Assembly: GCA_947631665.1 (NCBI GenBank) | Contig: CANRMF010000006.1 | Coordinates: 1-64,000 of the forward strand | Origin: an uncultured Lachnospiraceae bacterium | Lineage (GTDB): Bacteria; Bacillota; Clostridia; Lachnospirales; Lachnospiraceae | Direction: 5' to 3' | DNA: 64,000 bases | Part shown: one piece after another, positions 38,819-49,645 of the stretch | How the letters are laid out: each line of letters starts with the position of its first letter | How positions within the stretch are numbered: position 1 is the first letter of the stretch | Notes under the pieces: model-generated | Told to the model about the DNA's origin: nothing | What the model saw: only the letters and a program-made list of their open reading frames with translations | The model's database searches: none | Made by a program: the position numbers and the translations under genes

Positions 38819-41254
38819 GTGATAAAAAGACCAATGTTTCTTGCATTGTTGGTCTTAATACTTGGGGAGAGCATCACGTTTGTATCGGACAGCATAATCA
38901 TTCTGTTGATTTTAGCGCCGGTACTCTGGTTTATAAAAATCATCACGAAAAAGCAGGCGGCTTTATTTGTGATGATTTTTTTATTTTTTGCCGCCGGTTT
39001 TTTCGGAATGAAGCACAGCGCCGATCAGCAGAAGCAGATTTCAAAAGTGCTCGTATGCCGGACGGCAGAGGGCGCGGTCAGTAAAATAACCGCGACGGGA
39101 TATGGGTGGAATATCTGCCTGAATGACGTTTGGATTGGCAGATATCATTTCGACCGCTGGAATGTCCTGACGGAAAATGTGCCGCAGGTAAAGATAGGGC
39201 AGAAAATCAGAATTTACGGAACGGTTTCGGAATATAGCGCAGCCCGCAACTTCGGAAATTTTGATGCAAAGGATTATTACCGCTCTCTTGGCATTTTCGG
39301 AAAAATCGAGGCGGAGAAAATTCAAATCATCAATTCCGATTACGATGGAATCAGGCATTTTCTGTTTAAGGCAGGCAGATGGATTGAAAATAGGCTGAAA
39401 ACGTTATGTTCTGCCACAGGGGGCATCTGCTCTGTCAGCAGGGACAAAGCAGGTCTTTTCTCCGCCATGCTCTTGGGAGACAGGACAGGACTTGATGAAA
39501 ATTTAAAATCGCTTTACTCGTCTTCGGGCATTGCGCATATCCTTGCAATCAGCGGACTGCATATCAGTTTGATCGGACTGTCGCTGTATCGTATATTACG
39601 GAAAAAATTCGGATTTGGCATTTCCGCCTCCGCCTCCCTGATGATGGTTACGGCATTTTGCCTTATGTCCGGTATGAGCGTGGCGACTACGCGTGCGCTG
39701 CTGATGTTTTCCTTAAAACTGCTTGGAGAAGTGTCAGGCAGGAAATATGATGCTCTGACTGCCATATCCTTTGCGGGGATTCTGCTTTTACTGGGCAATC
39801 CGCAGGTCTGGCAAAATTCCGGATTTCAAATGTCTTTTATGGCGATGATTGCGATAAGCCTTGTTTTTCCGATGGTCAGACAAATCTGCCATCTGAACCG
39901 GAAAAGCGTCGGCGGAAAAGCAGTTCAGGGGATTTTTTTCAGCCTTACCGTTACCGTATACATGAATCCGCTTGTTGCATTCTATAATTTTGAACTTCCG
40001 ACATACGCGTTTTTATTAAATCTGGTTGTCGTACCGCTGATGAGCGTTGTAATGTTTTCTGCGCTTGGCGCTCTCATGGTTTCTTTTTTGAGCGTCAATT
40101 TTGGCAGATGGGTTTTGGCAGCCGGAAGCGGCATTTTGGAGTTTTATACCGGTCTCTGCAATCTGATTAGAAAACTTCCGTTTTCCAATATTATCGTAGG
40201 AAAACCGCCTGTCGGCGTCTTACTTCTTTATTATGGAATTTTGTCGGCATGTATCGGACTGTTGTATGCGTTCAGATTAAAACATGATGCAAAACAGCAG
40301 AAAGTCGATGAAAAAGTGCCGGCAGGCGGTAGGACAGTGCGCGGGAGGGCGGCTGCGCGTCGGGAAAACCGGGCGCTCTGCCGCAGATTGGGCTTGGCGC
40401 TCGTTACTGTGTTTGTCCTTCTAAACGCGATGCTTTCCATTTCTTTTACGAAAGACTTTCAGGCGGCGTTTTTAGACGTTGGTCAGGGAGATGGAATTTA
40501 CATCAGAAGCGACAACGGCGCAAGCCTGCTCGTTGACGGCGGCAGCAGCTCGATCGAGGACGTTGGAAAAAACAGAATCATACCGTTTTTAAAGGCAGAG
40601 GCGGTTCGCAAAATAGAGTACGCCGTCGTCACGCATACCGATACCGACCATATAAACGGACTTATGGAATTGCTGGAAAATTCGGGGAAAAATCAAATCC
40701 GGATTGGTCATTTAGTTCTTCCGACTGTCCATAACGCAGCAGTGCGCAGAAAAAGCGGGGCATATGGAAAACTGATTGAAGTGGCAGAGAGAAAAAATAT
40801 ACCGGTTTTATTTTTTTCTAAAGGCGATACCATACGGGCGGGAGACGTGCAGGTCAGATGTATTTATCCGAATGTGGATACCGATGTCTCGGACATCAAC
40901 GGCTACTCGATCGTGTTAAGCGTCACATATAAAAAATTTTCCATGCTGCTTACCGGCGACATTTCCTCGAAAGAAGAAACGCAGTTTTCAGATGAAATCA
41001 AATCTTCTTATACGGTTTTAAAGGTTGCGCATCATGGCTCGAAATATTCTACCTGCGAGGAATTTCTAAATCGTGTAAATCCCCGATACAGTATTATTTC
41101 CGTCGGAGAAAACAACCGGTACGGGCACCCGTCGGAAGAAACGCTTATGCGCCTTCAAAACTGTCAAAGTACGGTGATGCGGACAGACCGGCAGGGCGGC
41201 ATTTCCATAACGGGCGATGGTGTCATGATGCAGATGCAGGCTATGGGACGGTAG
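38819..41254 (+). CDS. comEC: ComEC/Rec2 DNA internalization protein (GTG start)
   Basis: LLGDRTGLDENLKSLYSSSGIAHILAISGLHISLIGLSLY; metallo-beta-lactamase-like AAFLDVGQGDGIYIRSDNGASLLVDGG, THTDTDHINGLMEL, LLTGDISSKEE, VAHHGSKYST. Confidence 0.95.
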   Translation: MIKRPMFLALLVLILGESITFVSDSIIILLILAPVLWFIKIITKKQAALFVMIFLFFAAGFFGMKHSADQQKQISKVLVCRTAEGAVSKITATGYGWNICLNDVWIGRYHFDRWNVLTENVPQVKIGQKIRIYGTVSEYSAARNFGNFDAKDYYRSLGIFGKIEAEKIQIINSDYDGIRHFLFKAGRWIENRLKTLCSATGGICSVSRDKAGLFSAMLLGDRTGLDENLKSLYSSSGIAHILAISGLHISLIGLSLYRILRKKFGFGISASASLMMVTAFCLMSGMSVATTRALLMFSLKLLGEVSGRKYDALTAISFAGILLLLGNPQVWQNSGFQMSFMAMIAISLVFPMVRQICHLNRKSVGGKAVQGIFFSLTVTVYMNPLVAFYNFELPTYAFLLNLVVVPLMSVVMFSALGALMVSFLSVNFGRWVLAAGSGILEFYTGLCNLIRKLPFSNIIVGKPPVGVLLLYYGILSACIGLLYAFRLKHDAKQQKVDEKVPAGGRTVRGRAAARRENRALCRRLGLALVTVFVLLNAMLSISFTKDFQAAFLDVGQGDGIYIRSDNGASLLVDGGSSSIEDVGKNRIIPFLKAEAVRKIEYAVVTHTDTDHINGLMELLENSGKNQIRIGHLVLPTVHNAAVRRKSGAYGKLIEVAERKNIPVLFFSKGDTIRAGDVQVRCIYPNVDTDVSDINGYSIVLSVTYKKFSMLLTGDISSKEETQFSDEIKSSYTVLKVAHHGSKYSTCEEFLNRVNPRYSIISVGENNRYGHPSEETLMRLQNCQSTVMRTDRQGGISITGDGVMMQMQAMGR

Positions 41255-41365
41255 AAAGATTGCGGTTGCCATGCCATACATTTAATGCTAAAATTTCAAC
41301 AGACAGATGAAAGCAAAATTCTTTATGGCAAAGAAAAAGATTACGGATATGCAGGGAGAAAGTTC

Positions 41366-42349
41366 TTGAAGACATTAAATAAAGACCTTCAGGCAGGAGA
41401 TTTTAAAAAAGTTTATCTGCTTTATGGAGAAGAAGAATATCTGAAACAAAATTATAAAAAGCAGTTTATTCAGGCGGTGGCAGGAGAAAATACCATGAAT
41501 CTGGCGCAGTATGAGGGAAAAAATATTGACGTCGGAGAACTGATTGACAATGCGCAGACCGTTCCTTTCTTTGCGCAGTACCGTCTGATTGTCGTAGAGC
41601 GTTCCGGTATGTTTAAAAGCGGGGGAGACGAATTGGCGCAATATCTTGGGGAAATGCCGGAAACGACGGTGCTTCTGTTCGTCGAGCAGGAAGTGGACAA
41701 GAGAAATAAATTATATAAAGCGGTAAAAGGAAACGGATATATCTGTGAACTCGGAAGACAGTCGGAGGGAGATATTGCAGTCTGGGCGGCAAAAATTTTT
41801 GAGCATTCCGGAAAAAAAATCACGCGGGCGTCAATGTCTTATCTGATTGCCAACGTCGGGACGGATATGGAAATTCTTTCCAAAGAAATTGAAAAACTGC
41901 TCAGTTACGCGCTGTATCAGGACGTCATTACCAATGCGGATATTGACGCAGTCTGTACCAAACAGCTCTCCGTCCGGATTTTTGACATGATAGACGCGAT
42001 TTCGGCAAAAAATCAGAGAAAGACGCTGGACTGTTATTATGAACTGATTGCTGAAAAAGAGCCTCCGATGAGAATTTTGTTTATGATTGGAAGACAGTTT
42101 AACCTGATGCTTCAGGCAAAGGATTTATCCGCAGCGCATATGGGCCAGAAAGAAATTGCGAAAGCGATGGGAGTACAGGATTTTATTGCAGGGAAGTGTA
42201 TCAGGCAGAGCAGAAACTTTTCCATAGCGGAATTAAAGTCTGCGCTTTCGGAAAGCGTCAGGACAGATGAGATGATTAAATCGGGCATGATTGATGAAAA
42301 CATCGGCGTGGAAATGCTGCTGATTAAATACAGTGTGAGAGCCGGTTAA
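41366..42349 (+). CDS. holA: DNA polymerase III subunit delta
   Basis: KKVYLLYGEEEYLKQNYKKQF...VFDM-like RIFDMIDAISAKNQRKTL; TTG at 41366 with AGGGAG RBS is a plausible start (ORF track ATG at 41285); position upstream of rpsT as in other Firmicutes. Confidence 0.85.
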   Translation: MKTLNKDLQAGDFKKVYLLYGEEEYLKQNYKKQFIQAVAGENTMNLAQYEGKNIDVGELIDNAQTVPFFAQYRLIVVERSGMFKSGGDELAQYLGEMPETTVLLFVEQEVDKRNKLYKAVKGNGYICELGRQSEGDIAVWAAKIFEHSGKKITRASMSYLIANVGTDMEILSKEIEKLLSYALYQDVITNADIDAVCTKQLSVRIFDMIDAISAKNQRKTLDCYYELIAEKEPPMRILFMIGRQFNLMLQAKDLSAAHMGQKEIAKAMGVQDFIAGKCIRQSRNFSIAELKSALSESVRTDEMIKSGMIDENIGVEMLLIKYSVRAG

Positions 42350-42365
42350 ATTTCGGACAATAAAA

Positions 42366-42411
42366 AAATGGGAAGGTTCCTTTGATTAGGAAACTTCCCA
42401 TTTCTGTTTTT
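42366..42411. terminator. Bidirectional terminator between holA and rpsT
   Basis: AAATGGGAAGGTTCC...GGAAACTTCCCATTT followed by CTGTTTTT. Confidence 0.85.
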
Positions 42412-42414
42412 AGA

Positions 42415-42678
42415 TTAAGCAATCGTGTTTACTAACTTGTTTAATCTGGAAACTTTTCTGGCAACATTGTTTTTGTGGTAAATTCCTTTGGAACCGGCCA
42501 TTTCAATCGCCTTTGTTGCCGCAATGCAAGCGCTCTTTGCAGCTTCTTTATCATTGGCTGCAACAGCAGACTCAACTTTTTTGATTGCAGTCTTTACTGC
42601 TGACTTAATTGCTTTGTTTCTTTCATACTTTACATTGTTAACTAAAATTCTTTTTTTTGCTGACTTAATATTAGCCAT
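42415..42678 (-). CDS. rpsT: 30S ribosomal protein S20
   Basis: MANIKSAKKRILVNNVKYERNKAIKSAVKT...KGIYHKNNVARKVSRLNKLVN. Confidence 0.97.
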   Translation of the reverse strand: MANIKSAKKRILVNNVKYERNKAIKSAVKTAIKKVESAVAANDKEAAKSACIAATKAIEMAGSKGIYHKNNVARKVSRLNKLVNTIA

Positions 42679-42705
42679 CTGTCCACCTCCGTAAAAAACT
42701 ATGAA

Positions 42706-42780
42706 CGATTTCCGTTGAGAGAGATTGGAAATCGGATTTTACCATCTGCGCCTCAAGGATTTGCGGACGTCTGGCGCAGA
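42706..42780 (-). ncRNA. Candidate structured rpsT 5' leader (two perfect 8-bp hairpins)
   Basis: TCTGCGCC...GGCGCAGA (42745-42780) and CGATTTCC...GGAAATCG (42706-42734) between the promoter and the RBS. Confidence 0.55.
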
Positions 42781-42791
42781 CATCAGCCTTT

Positions 42792-42820
42792 ATTTTAGTA
42801 GAATTCGGAAATATTGTCAA
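42792..42820 (-). promoter_or_regulatory. rpsT promoter
   Basis: Minus strand TTGACA-N17-TAAAAT. Confidence 0.8.
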
Positions 42821-42869
42821 TACTAAAAAAAAGAAATCTGAATAGTTGCAGGTATGGAGGAGTTCGGGA

Positions 42870-43805
42870 ATGGAAAACAGGAATATTTATACAGACCTTG
42901 CGTTGGAGGAACGGGAAAAATTTGAAGACGATGTTGAGGTCAAAGGGGTGCGGTTTGAAGAAAACAGGGAGGAAGACTTAAAAATGCTGACCACGCTTGT
43001 GGAAATTTTAAACCGTCGGGGCGAAAAAGCGATGGGAAAGCCGAAAGGAAAATATGTAACGATGGAGAGCAGACTTTTGCGGGAGCCGGAAAAAAATATG
43101 CAGGAGCAGTTTGCAAAACGGCTGAGCGGTAATCTGCGGGAAATTTTAAAAGAAGAACGGTTAAAAACAATTCTGATTGTGGGGCTGGGAAACGCGGAGG
43201 CGACGCCCGACGCGCTTGGGCCGAAGGTTGCGGAAAAAATAGTCGTGGGAGAGGGCATTTACTGTCTTGCGCCGGGCGTGCTGGCGCAGACCGGTATGGA
43301 AACCTATTCGATTATTAAAGGCGTTGTTGAGGAAATCAATCCCGATATTATCATTGTCATTGATTCTCTGGCGTCCAGAAATCTGAGGAGAGTTACCACG
43401 ACAATACAGCTCACCGATACCGGAATTACGCCCGGTTCGGGGATTGGAAATCACAGGAAAGGAATCAACTATGAAACCTTAAATAAAAAAGTTATCGCGA
43501 TTGGAGTGCCAATGGTCGTAAGCGGCGCAACGATTGTCAATGATACAATGGAAAAACTGCTCGGCATTTTAGCGCGTGCCAAAAGTCCGGGAACGCTTAC
43601 GGGGATTTTTGAGGCCTATTCTTCCGAAGAAAAATATCAACTGTTTGAGGAACTGCTGTCAGAAGATACGGAGCAGGCGTTTGTCACGCCGAAGGATGTC
43701 GACGAAATTGTGGAAAATTTAAGTGTCATTATTTCTATGGCGCTCAATGATTTCTGTAAAGAACAGGTACTATGTGGGAAAACCCCTTCATATAATGAAT
43801 TGTAG
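42870..43805 (+). CDS. gpr: GPR germination (spore) endopeptidase
   Basis: YTDLALEEREKFEDDVEVKGVRFEE, GLGNAEATPDALGPKVAEKIVV, VIDSLASRNLRRVTTTIQLTDTGITPGSGIGNHRKGIN. Confidence 0.95.
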   Translation: MENRNIYTDLALEEREKFEDDVEVKGVRFEENREEDLKMLTTLVEILNRRGEKAMGKPKGKYVTMESRLLREPEKNMQEQFAKRLSGNLREILKEERLKTILIVGLGNAEATPDALGPKVAEKIVVGEGIYCLAPGVLAQTGMETYSIIKGVVEEINPDIIIVIDSLASRNLRRVTTTIQLTDTGITPGSGIGNHRKGINYETLNKKVIAIGVPMVVSGATIVNDTMEKLLGILARAKSPGTLTGIFEAYSSEEKYQLFEELLSEDTEQAFVTPKDVDEIVENLSVIISMALNDFCKEQVLCGKTPSYNEL

Positions 43806-43848
43806 AATCCTGAGTATGGAAAAAATGGACAACTGGGGAGCGGTAGCA

Positions 43849-45135
43849 ATGCAGAGGGGAATCGGGTTAAAGCTTCAGAAAATGAAAATATCGGAATCAG
43901 TTTTCCGCAGGCTTCTTGCAGGCGTAATTATTGTTCTCTGCATTTATGTCGGGACGAGAAGCGTCAATATTATTTCAGGCGGAAAAGCGAAAGAGGAGGT
44001 AAAGACGTCCGGAGCTTATATGGGCAATGTGCTGGCGCGGGAGATTGTCGATAATTCTGATGTAATGGATCAGTATATGTTTTATCTCGAAAACAACCGG
44101 AATATGACGGATATGGCAAAGGTCGAACTGTTGAAAGCAGTCGTGACGGATTACATTAAGGCAAGCGAGTATACTTACGATACAAGCGATCCGGCGTATC
44201 ATCAGATTATTAACCTGATTTATGAAAATATGAACGCGCCTGCGGCTGCGACACAACAGCAGACGCAGCCCCAGACAGAGCCGGAAGAAACAAAGACGCA
44301 GCAGCAAAATTCAAAAAAGCAGGAAATTGTACCGATGCCAAAGGCAACGGGGAAAAAATATACCGCGCAGAATATCGGCGGATTTAAGAAGCTGTTGCAG
44401 AAATTTTATATTGTGACTTCCGCGACCGCGCTATATGAAAAGGATTTGCCGATTGAAAAAGCGTTAAATGAAAAATTTGAAATTACCGGTAAAAACAGCA
44501 AACCGCAGATTTTAATTTATCACACACACTCTCAGGAGGAATTTAAAAACAGTACGTCCGATCCTGACACGACCATTATCGGCGTGGGCAGCCGGCTCAA
44601 AGAAGTTTTGGAAAAACAGTTCGGTTATCAGGTCATTCACGACACCTCGACGTATGATATTGTCAATGGAAAACTTGACCGGAACGAAGCGTATGACCAG
44701 TCAAGAGCGGGAATTAAAAAGATTTTGAAAAAATATCCGTCCATCAGTCTGGTGCTCGATATCCATCGGGACGGCGTGGGAGAAAATACCCGTCTGGTAA
44801 CGGAAATCAACGGAAAAAAAACAGCGCAGATTATGCTGTTTAACGGAATGTCAAGGTTTAAACTGACCGGCGACATCGACTATCTGTACAATCCGTTCCG
44901 TTACGAAAATCTTGCGCTGACGCTTCAGATGAAACTGAAAGCGGAGGAGTTTTATCCGGGCTTTACCCGAAGAAACTATGTGAACGCTTACCAGTACAAT
45001 CTGGATATCTGCAGGCAGTGTATGCTGATTGAGGTCGGCGCGCAGACCAACACCTACGAGGAGGCGCAGAATGCGGCCGAACCGATGGCGGTGCTGATTG
45101 ATAAGGTGCTGGGTAAAAAGAAAAGCGGGAAGTGA
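43849..45135 (+). CDS. spoIIP: Stage II sporulation protein P
   Basis: ILIYHTHSQEEFKNS, IGVGSRLKEVLEKQFG, SLVLDIHRDGVGEN, MLIEVGAQTNTYEEAQNAAEPMA; start at MQRGIGLK. Confidence 0.93.
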   Translation: MQRGIGLKLQKMKISESVFRRLLAGVIIVLCIYVGTRSVNIISGGKAKEEVKTSGAYMGNVLAREIVDNSDVMDQYMFYLENNRNMTDMAKVELLKAVVTDYIKASEYTYDTSDPAYHQIINLIYENMNAPAAATQQQTQPQTEPEETKTQQQNSKKQEIVPMPKATGKKYTAQNIGGFKKLLQKFYIVTSATALYEKDLPIEKALNEKFEITGKNSKPQILIYHTHSQEEFKNSTSDPDTTIIGVGSRLKEVLEKQFGYQVIHDTSTYDIVNGKLDRNEAYDQSRAGIKKILKKYPSISLVLDIHRDGVGENTRLVTEINGKKTAQIMLFNGMSRFKLTGDIDYLYNPFRYENLALTLQMKLKAEEFYPGFTRRNYVNAYQYNLDICRQCMLIEVGAQTNTYEEAQNAAEPMAVLIDKVLGKKKSGK

Positions 45136-45136
45136 T

Positions 45137-45225
45137 GCTCCCATACCGCTGAAATGATGTTTTCACACCATTGAAGCGGTGTTCCCGTACCGCCGAAATG
45201 ATTGTTTTCACACCGCCGAAGTTAT
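45137..45225. repeat. ~44-bp imperfect tandem duplication between the spoIIP and dut stop codons
   Basis: GCTCCCATACCGCTGAAATGAT-GTTTTCACACCATTGAAGCGGT / GTTCCCGTACCGCCGAAATGATTGTTTTCACACCGCCGAAGTTA. Confidence 0.85.
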
Positions 45226-45662
45226 TTTCCTGTGGAGCCGAAGCCGCCTGCGCCGCGCACCGTCTCGGATAATTCCTCCACTTCATGAAATGATGCGGAA
45301 AGAAACGGCGCGATGACCAGTTGGGCAATCCGCTCATTTGCTTCAATCGTCTGCGGGCTGGTGGAGTGATTGTGCAGCGCAACGGTGACTTCCCCGCGGT
45401 AATCCGCGTCAATCACGCCGACTTTATTGGCAGGCGCCAGTCCTCTTTTGCAGGAAAGCCCGCTTCTTGCATAAACGAGTCCCGCGTATCCCTCCGGAAT
45501 TTCCAGAGCGAGTCCGGTTCCGATAAATACGGTTTCATCAGGAGCAATCGTCAGCGGTTCTTCCAGACAGGCGTATAAATCCGCTCCTGCGGCATAGGCG
45601 CTCCCATAGGTAGGAAGCGTTGCACTTTCTTTTAATTTTTTGATATTGACATTGACAGCCAT
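45222..45662 (-). CDS. dut: dUTP diphosphatase
   Basis: AYAAGADLYACLEE, YAGLVYARSGLSCKRGLAPANKVGVIDADYRGEV, C-terminal RGAGGFGSTG. Confidence 0.96.
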   Translation of the reverse strand: MAVNVNIKKLKESATLPTYGSAYAAGADLYACLEEPLTIAPDETVFIGTGLALEIPEGYAGLVYARSGLSCKRGLAPANKVGVIDADYRGEVTVALHNHSTSPQTIEANERIAQLVIAPFLSASFHEVEELSETVRGAGGFGSTGK

Positions 45663-45695
45663 AAAAATACCTCCATGTTTGTTTCATGATATTCT

Positions 45696-46223
45696 TTATA
45701 ATTCCTTTTCCCACAAAACAATCTGACCGGTTTTCAGGGTTTCCGGAATTTTGATAATCCGCTGGTTTTCCGAACCGCGAAAGACCAGACGGACATTCTT
45801 TAAAGCCTCAATAAACGGGCCGTCCACTAAAACGTCGATATAGGAAAGAAGTTCCTTCGTTTCCGGCCATTCCTGATACATCTGTCCCATAATATCCCGT
45901 TCAAATTCATACCCGGTAAAACACCAGATTGTTTTATCGGGATAGACCTCTTTGATTTTTTTTGCGAGCGGCAGAAGTCCCTGCTGGTTGACCCGCTCAA
46001 ACGGCTCTCCGCCCAAAAAAGTAATTCCCGCGTAAGCGCCGAAAGAAAGCGTATCTATAATGAAATCAACGGTTTTTTCCGTAAAAGGCTTCCCATAATG
46101 AAAGTCCCACGCCTGTTCGTTAAAACAGCCGGGGCAGTGATGGGTACAACCGCTGACAAACAGGGATACCCGGATACCCGGCCCGTTTGCGACATCAAAG
46201 GTTTTGATTTCTGCATAATTCAT
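45696..46223 (-). CDS. nrdG: Anaerobic ribonucleoside-triphosphate reductase activating protein
   Basis: ANGPGIRVSLFVSGCTHHCPGCFNEQAWDF, ITFLGGEPFE, CFTGYEFE. Confidence 0.93.
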   Translation of the reverse strand: MNYAEIKTFDVANGPGIRVSLFVSGCTHHCPGCFNEQAWDFHYGKPFTEKTVDFIIDTLSFGAYAGITFLGGEPFERVNQQGLLPLAKKIKEVYPDKTIWCFTGYEFERDIMGQMYQEWPETKELLSYIDVLVDGPFIEALKNVRLVFRGSENQRIIKIPETLKTGQIVLWEKEL

Positions 46224-46581
46224 ATAAACTCCGTTCTGCCGTCTGAAAAAATTTTTCGTTTCGGACGGTATGCTGCTTTTGCGCCAAGCCGAATGGCTGA
46301 CAGTTTACGCATATGCTAAATTATAAAATAATCAGTCCTAAAAGTCTACCTGTAACCGACAGATTTATCTGCGGATTCGGGCAGGTATGGCTGAATGATG
46401 AATAGTTACGAAAAATCCGGCGGCAGGGCAGAGGTTAAAAACATGCGCGGATATTGCGCTCTCAAAAAAAGTATGGTAAATTTGTTAAGGTAAAAAAGGC
46501 TTTCAGGGCGTGGCCCGGCCCTTTTGCAAAACGTGTGAATTGAATGTCGAAATGGATTGGAAATAAAGAGAGGATTTAAGA

Positions 46582-48396
46582 TTGGCACAGATAGAACAGA
46601 GTAAAATCAGAAATTTTTGTATTATTGCGCATATTGATCATGGAAAATCTACGCTGGCAGACCGGATTATTGAAATGACCGGACTCCTGACGGATCGGGA
46701 AATGCAGGCGCAGGTGCTTGACAATATGGAGTTGGAGCGCGAGCGGGGGATTACGATTAAATCACAGGCAGTCCGTACCGTTTATAAAGCAAAAAACGGT
46801 GAAGAATATATTTTTAACCTGATTGATACGCCGGGACATGTGGACTTTAATTACGAAGTTTCCAGAAGCCTTGCAGCCTGCGACGGAGCGGTGCTGGTCG
46901 TTGACGCGGCGCAGGGAGTGGAGGCGCAGACGCTTGCGAATGTGTATCTGGCGCTGGATCACGATTTAGAGGTTTTTCCGGTCATCAACAAAATTGATCT
47001 GCCGTCCGCCGAGCCGGAGCGCGTCATTCATGAAATCGAAGACGTGATTGGTCTTGAAGCGGAAGACGCGCCGCAGATTTCCGCAAAAACGGGGCTCAAC
47101 TGCGAGCAGGTGCTTGAGGCAATCATTGAAAAAATTCCGGCGCCTGCGGGAGATGCCGACGCGCCGCTTCAGGCGTTGATTTTTGACAGCCTTTATGATT
47201 CCTATAAGGGCGTCATTATTTTCTGCCGGATTAAAGAAGGAACCGTAAAAGCCGGTATGGATATTTTAATGATGGCGACCGGGGCTAAGGCAAACGTCGT
47301 TGAGGTCGGCTATTTTGGCGCGGGACAGTTTATTCCATGCGACGAGCTTTGCGCCGGCATGGTCGGTTATATTACGGCGGGTATCAAAAATGTCCGCGAC
47401 ACGATGGTGGGCGATACGGTAACCGGAGCGGCAAATCCGGCGAAGGAACCGCTGCCGGGCTACAAAGAAGTAAACTCGATGGTTTACTGCGGATTATATC
47501 CGGCGGACGGGGCAAAATATCCGGATTTACGGGACGCGCTTGAAAAATTACAGTTAAACGACGCGGCGCTCAAATATGAGCCGGAGACTTCCGTTGCGCT
47601 GGGCTTCGGATTCCGCTGCGGTTTTCTGGGACTGCTCCATTTAGAAATCATACAGGAACGGCTTGAGCGCGAATATGGGCTGGATCTTGTCACCACAGCG
47701 CCGAGCGTTATTTACAAAGTCCATAAGGAAAACGGGGAGGTCATTGACCTGACGAACCCGACCAATCTCCCTGATCCAAGCGAGATTTCCTATATGGAGG
47801 AGCCGGTGGTCAATGCTGAAATTATGGTGACGACGGAATTTATCGGTTCGATTATGGAACTCTGCCAGCAGCGCAGGGGCAGATATATCGGAATGGAATA
47901 TGTGGAAGGTTCAAGAGCGTTGATTCGATACGAAATTCCGTTAAATGAAATTATCTACGACTTCTTTGACGCGTTAAAATCCCGCTCACGCGGATATGCG
48001 TCCTTTGATTATGATTTAAAGGGTTACGAGCAGGCAAAACTGGTCAAACTCGATATCCTGATTAACAAAGAGGAAGTGGACGCCCTGTCCTTTATTGTGC
48101 CGGAGGCTTCCGCATATGAACGCGGCAGGAAAATGTGCGAAAAACTCAAAAATGAAATTCCGAGACAGTTGTTTGAAGTACCGATTCAGGCGGCAGTCGG
48201 CAGTAAAATCATTGCAAGGGAAACCGTAAAGGCAATGCGGAAAGACGTGCTGGCAAAATGTTATGGAGGCGATATTACCCGAAAGAAAAAACTTCTGGAA
48301 AAGCAGAAGGAGGGTAAAAAGCGTATGCGTCAGGTCGGCAATGTGGAAATACCGCAGTCTGCGTTTATGGCGGTGCTGAAATTAGACAATGATTAA
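46582..48396 (+). CDS. lepA: Elongation factor 4 (LepA), TTG start
   Basis: [85 protein letters not shown]. Confidence 0.97.
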   Translation: MAQIEQSKIRNFCIIAHIDHGKSTLADRIIEMTGLLTDREMQAQVLDNMELERERGITIKSQAVRTVYKAKNGEEYIFNLIDTPGHVDFNYEVSRSLAACDGAVLVVDAAQGVEAQTLANVYLALDHDLEVFPVINKIDLPSAEPERVIHEIEDVIGLEAEDAPQISAKTGLNCEQVLEAIIEKIPAPAGDADAPLQALIFDSLYDSYKGVIIFCRIKEGTVKAGMDILMMATGAKANVVEVGYFGAGQFIPCDELCAGMVGYITAGIKNVRDTMVGDTVTGAANPAKEPLPGYKEVNSMVYCGLYPADGAKYPDLRDALEKLQLNDAALKYEPETSVALGFGFRCGFLGLLHLEIIQERLEREYGLDLVTTAPSVIYKVHKENGEVIDLTNPTNLPDPSEISYMEEPVVNAEIMVTTEFIGSIMELCQQRRGRYIGMEYVEGSRALIRYEIPLNEIIYDFFDALKSRSRGYASFDYDLKGYEQAKLVKLDILINKEEVDALSFIVPEASAYERGRKMCEKLKNEIPRQLFEVPIQAAVGSKIIARETVKAMRKDVLAKCYGGDITRKKKLLEKQKEGKKRMRQVGNVEIPQSAFMAVLKLDND

Positions 48397-48448
48397 ACAG
48401 ACGCGCTTTCTTAAAAAAGCGGCCGGTTATTTTAAAGTGAGAACAGAG

Positions 48449-49609
48449 ATGAAACCTTTGGGAATATATATGCACATTCCATTTTGTATTAAAAAATGCG
48501 ACTACTGCGATTTCCTTTCTGCTCCGGCAGGCAGGGAGATCCGGCAGTCTTATGTGCAGGCGTTAAAAAATGAAATCAAACAGAGCAGAAATCAGATGAA
48601 AGAGTACCTTGTCGATACGGTGTTTATCGGTGGAGGTACTCCTTCCATATTGGAGGCAGGACAAATCGGACAGCTTTTGGATACACTGGGCAGAAATTGT
48701 ACGATGAGCGATGATGTGGAAATTACCATAGAATGTAATCCGAAAACGGTTACGGTTGAAAAACTGCTGTCCTATCAGAGGGCGGGCGTCAACCGGCTGA
48801 GTTTCGGACTGCAAAGCGCGGACAATGCGGAACTTGCCGCCATAGGAAGGGTTCATACATTTGAAGATTTTCTTTGCTCCTATCAGATGTCAGTCGCATG
48901 TGGATTTGAAAATATCAGTGTGGATTTGATGAGCGCTCTGCCCGGACAGACAGTTGCCTCTTATGAAAAGACACTTCACAGCGTAATCAATCTGTCCCCG
49001 AAGCCGAAGCATATTTCCGCATACAGTCTGATTGTCGAGGAAAATACGCCTTTGAAAGAGCGTGTCCTGCGGGCGCGCGCAGAGGGAAAAGACATTCTTC
49101 CAAGCGAGGAGGAGGAACGCCGTATGTATGACCTGACGAAATCGGTGTTGGAAAACGCCGGATATGCGCAGTATGAAATATCCAATTACGCCCTCAAAGG
49201 CTGTCAGTGCCGGCATAATGTCGGATACTGGAAACGGAAGGAGTATCTCGGTTTTGGAATTGGCGCGGCGTCCCTGTATCAGGAAACAAGATATCACAAT
49301 ATCAGGACGCTCAGGGAGTATATGGACGCAATGCTGCCGCATCAGCCGTTGGAGAAAATTCGGGAGGACGTTGAAAAACTAACCGAAAAAGACCGAATGG
49401 CAGAGTTTATGTTTTTGGGACTCCGCCTGACGGAGGGCGTTGATATCGGGGAGTTTGAGAACACTTTTCAGAAAACTTTTGATGAAGTTTATGGAGAAAC
49501 TGCAAAAAAATTCATCGGACTGGGGCTGCTTGAACTATCAGACGGGAAACTCCGTCTCACGAAAAGAGGCGTGGATATCAGCAATTATGTGATGGCAGAG
49601 TTTTTATAA
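48449..49609 (+). CDS. hemW: Radical SAM heme chaperone HemW
   Basis: LGIYMHIPFCIKKCDYCDF, FIGGGTPSIL, RLSFGLQSADNAELAAIGRVH, YEISNYALKG. Confidence 0.93.
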   Translation: MKPLGIYMHIPFCIKKCDYCDFLSAPAGREIRQSYVQALKNEIKQSRNQMKEYLVDTVFIGGGTPSILEAGQIGQLLDTLGRNCTMSDDVEITIECNPKTVTVEKLLSYQRAGVNRLSFGLQSADNAELAAIGRVHTFEDFLCSYQMSVACGFENISVDLMSALPGQTVASYEKTLHSVINLSPKPKHISAYSLIVEENTPLKERVLRARAEGKDILPSEEEERRMYDLTKSVLENAGYAQYEISNYALKGCQCRHNVGYWKRKEYLGFGIGAASLYQETRYHNIRTLREYMDAMLPHQPLEKIREDVEKLTEKDRMAEFMFLGLRLTEGVDIGEFENTFQKTFDEVYGETAKKFIGLGLLELSDGKLRLTKRGVDISNYVMAEFL

Positions 49610-49645
49610 GGGAGTTTGCGAAATGTGCAAAACTCCCTTTTATTC
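49608..49645. terminator. Bidirectional terminator between hemW and the MATE gene
   Basis: AAGGGAGTTTGC...GCAAAACTCCCTTTTATT. Confidence 0.8.
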
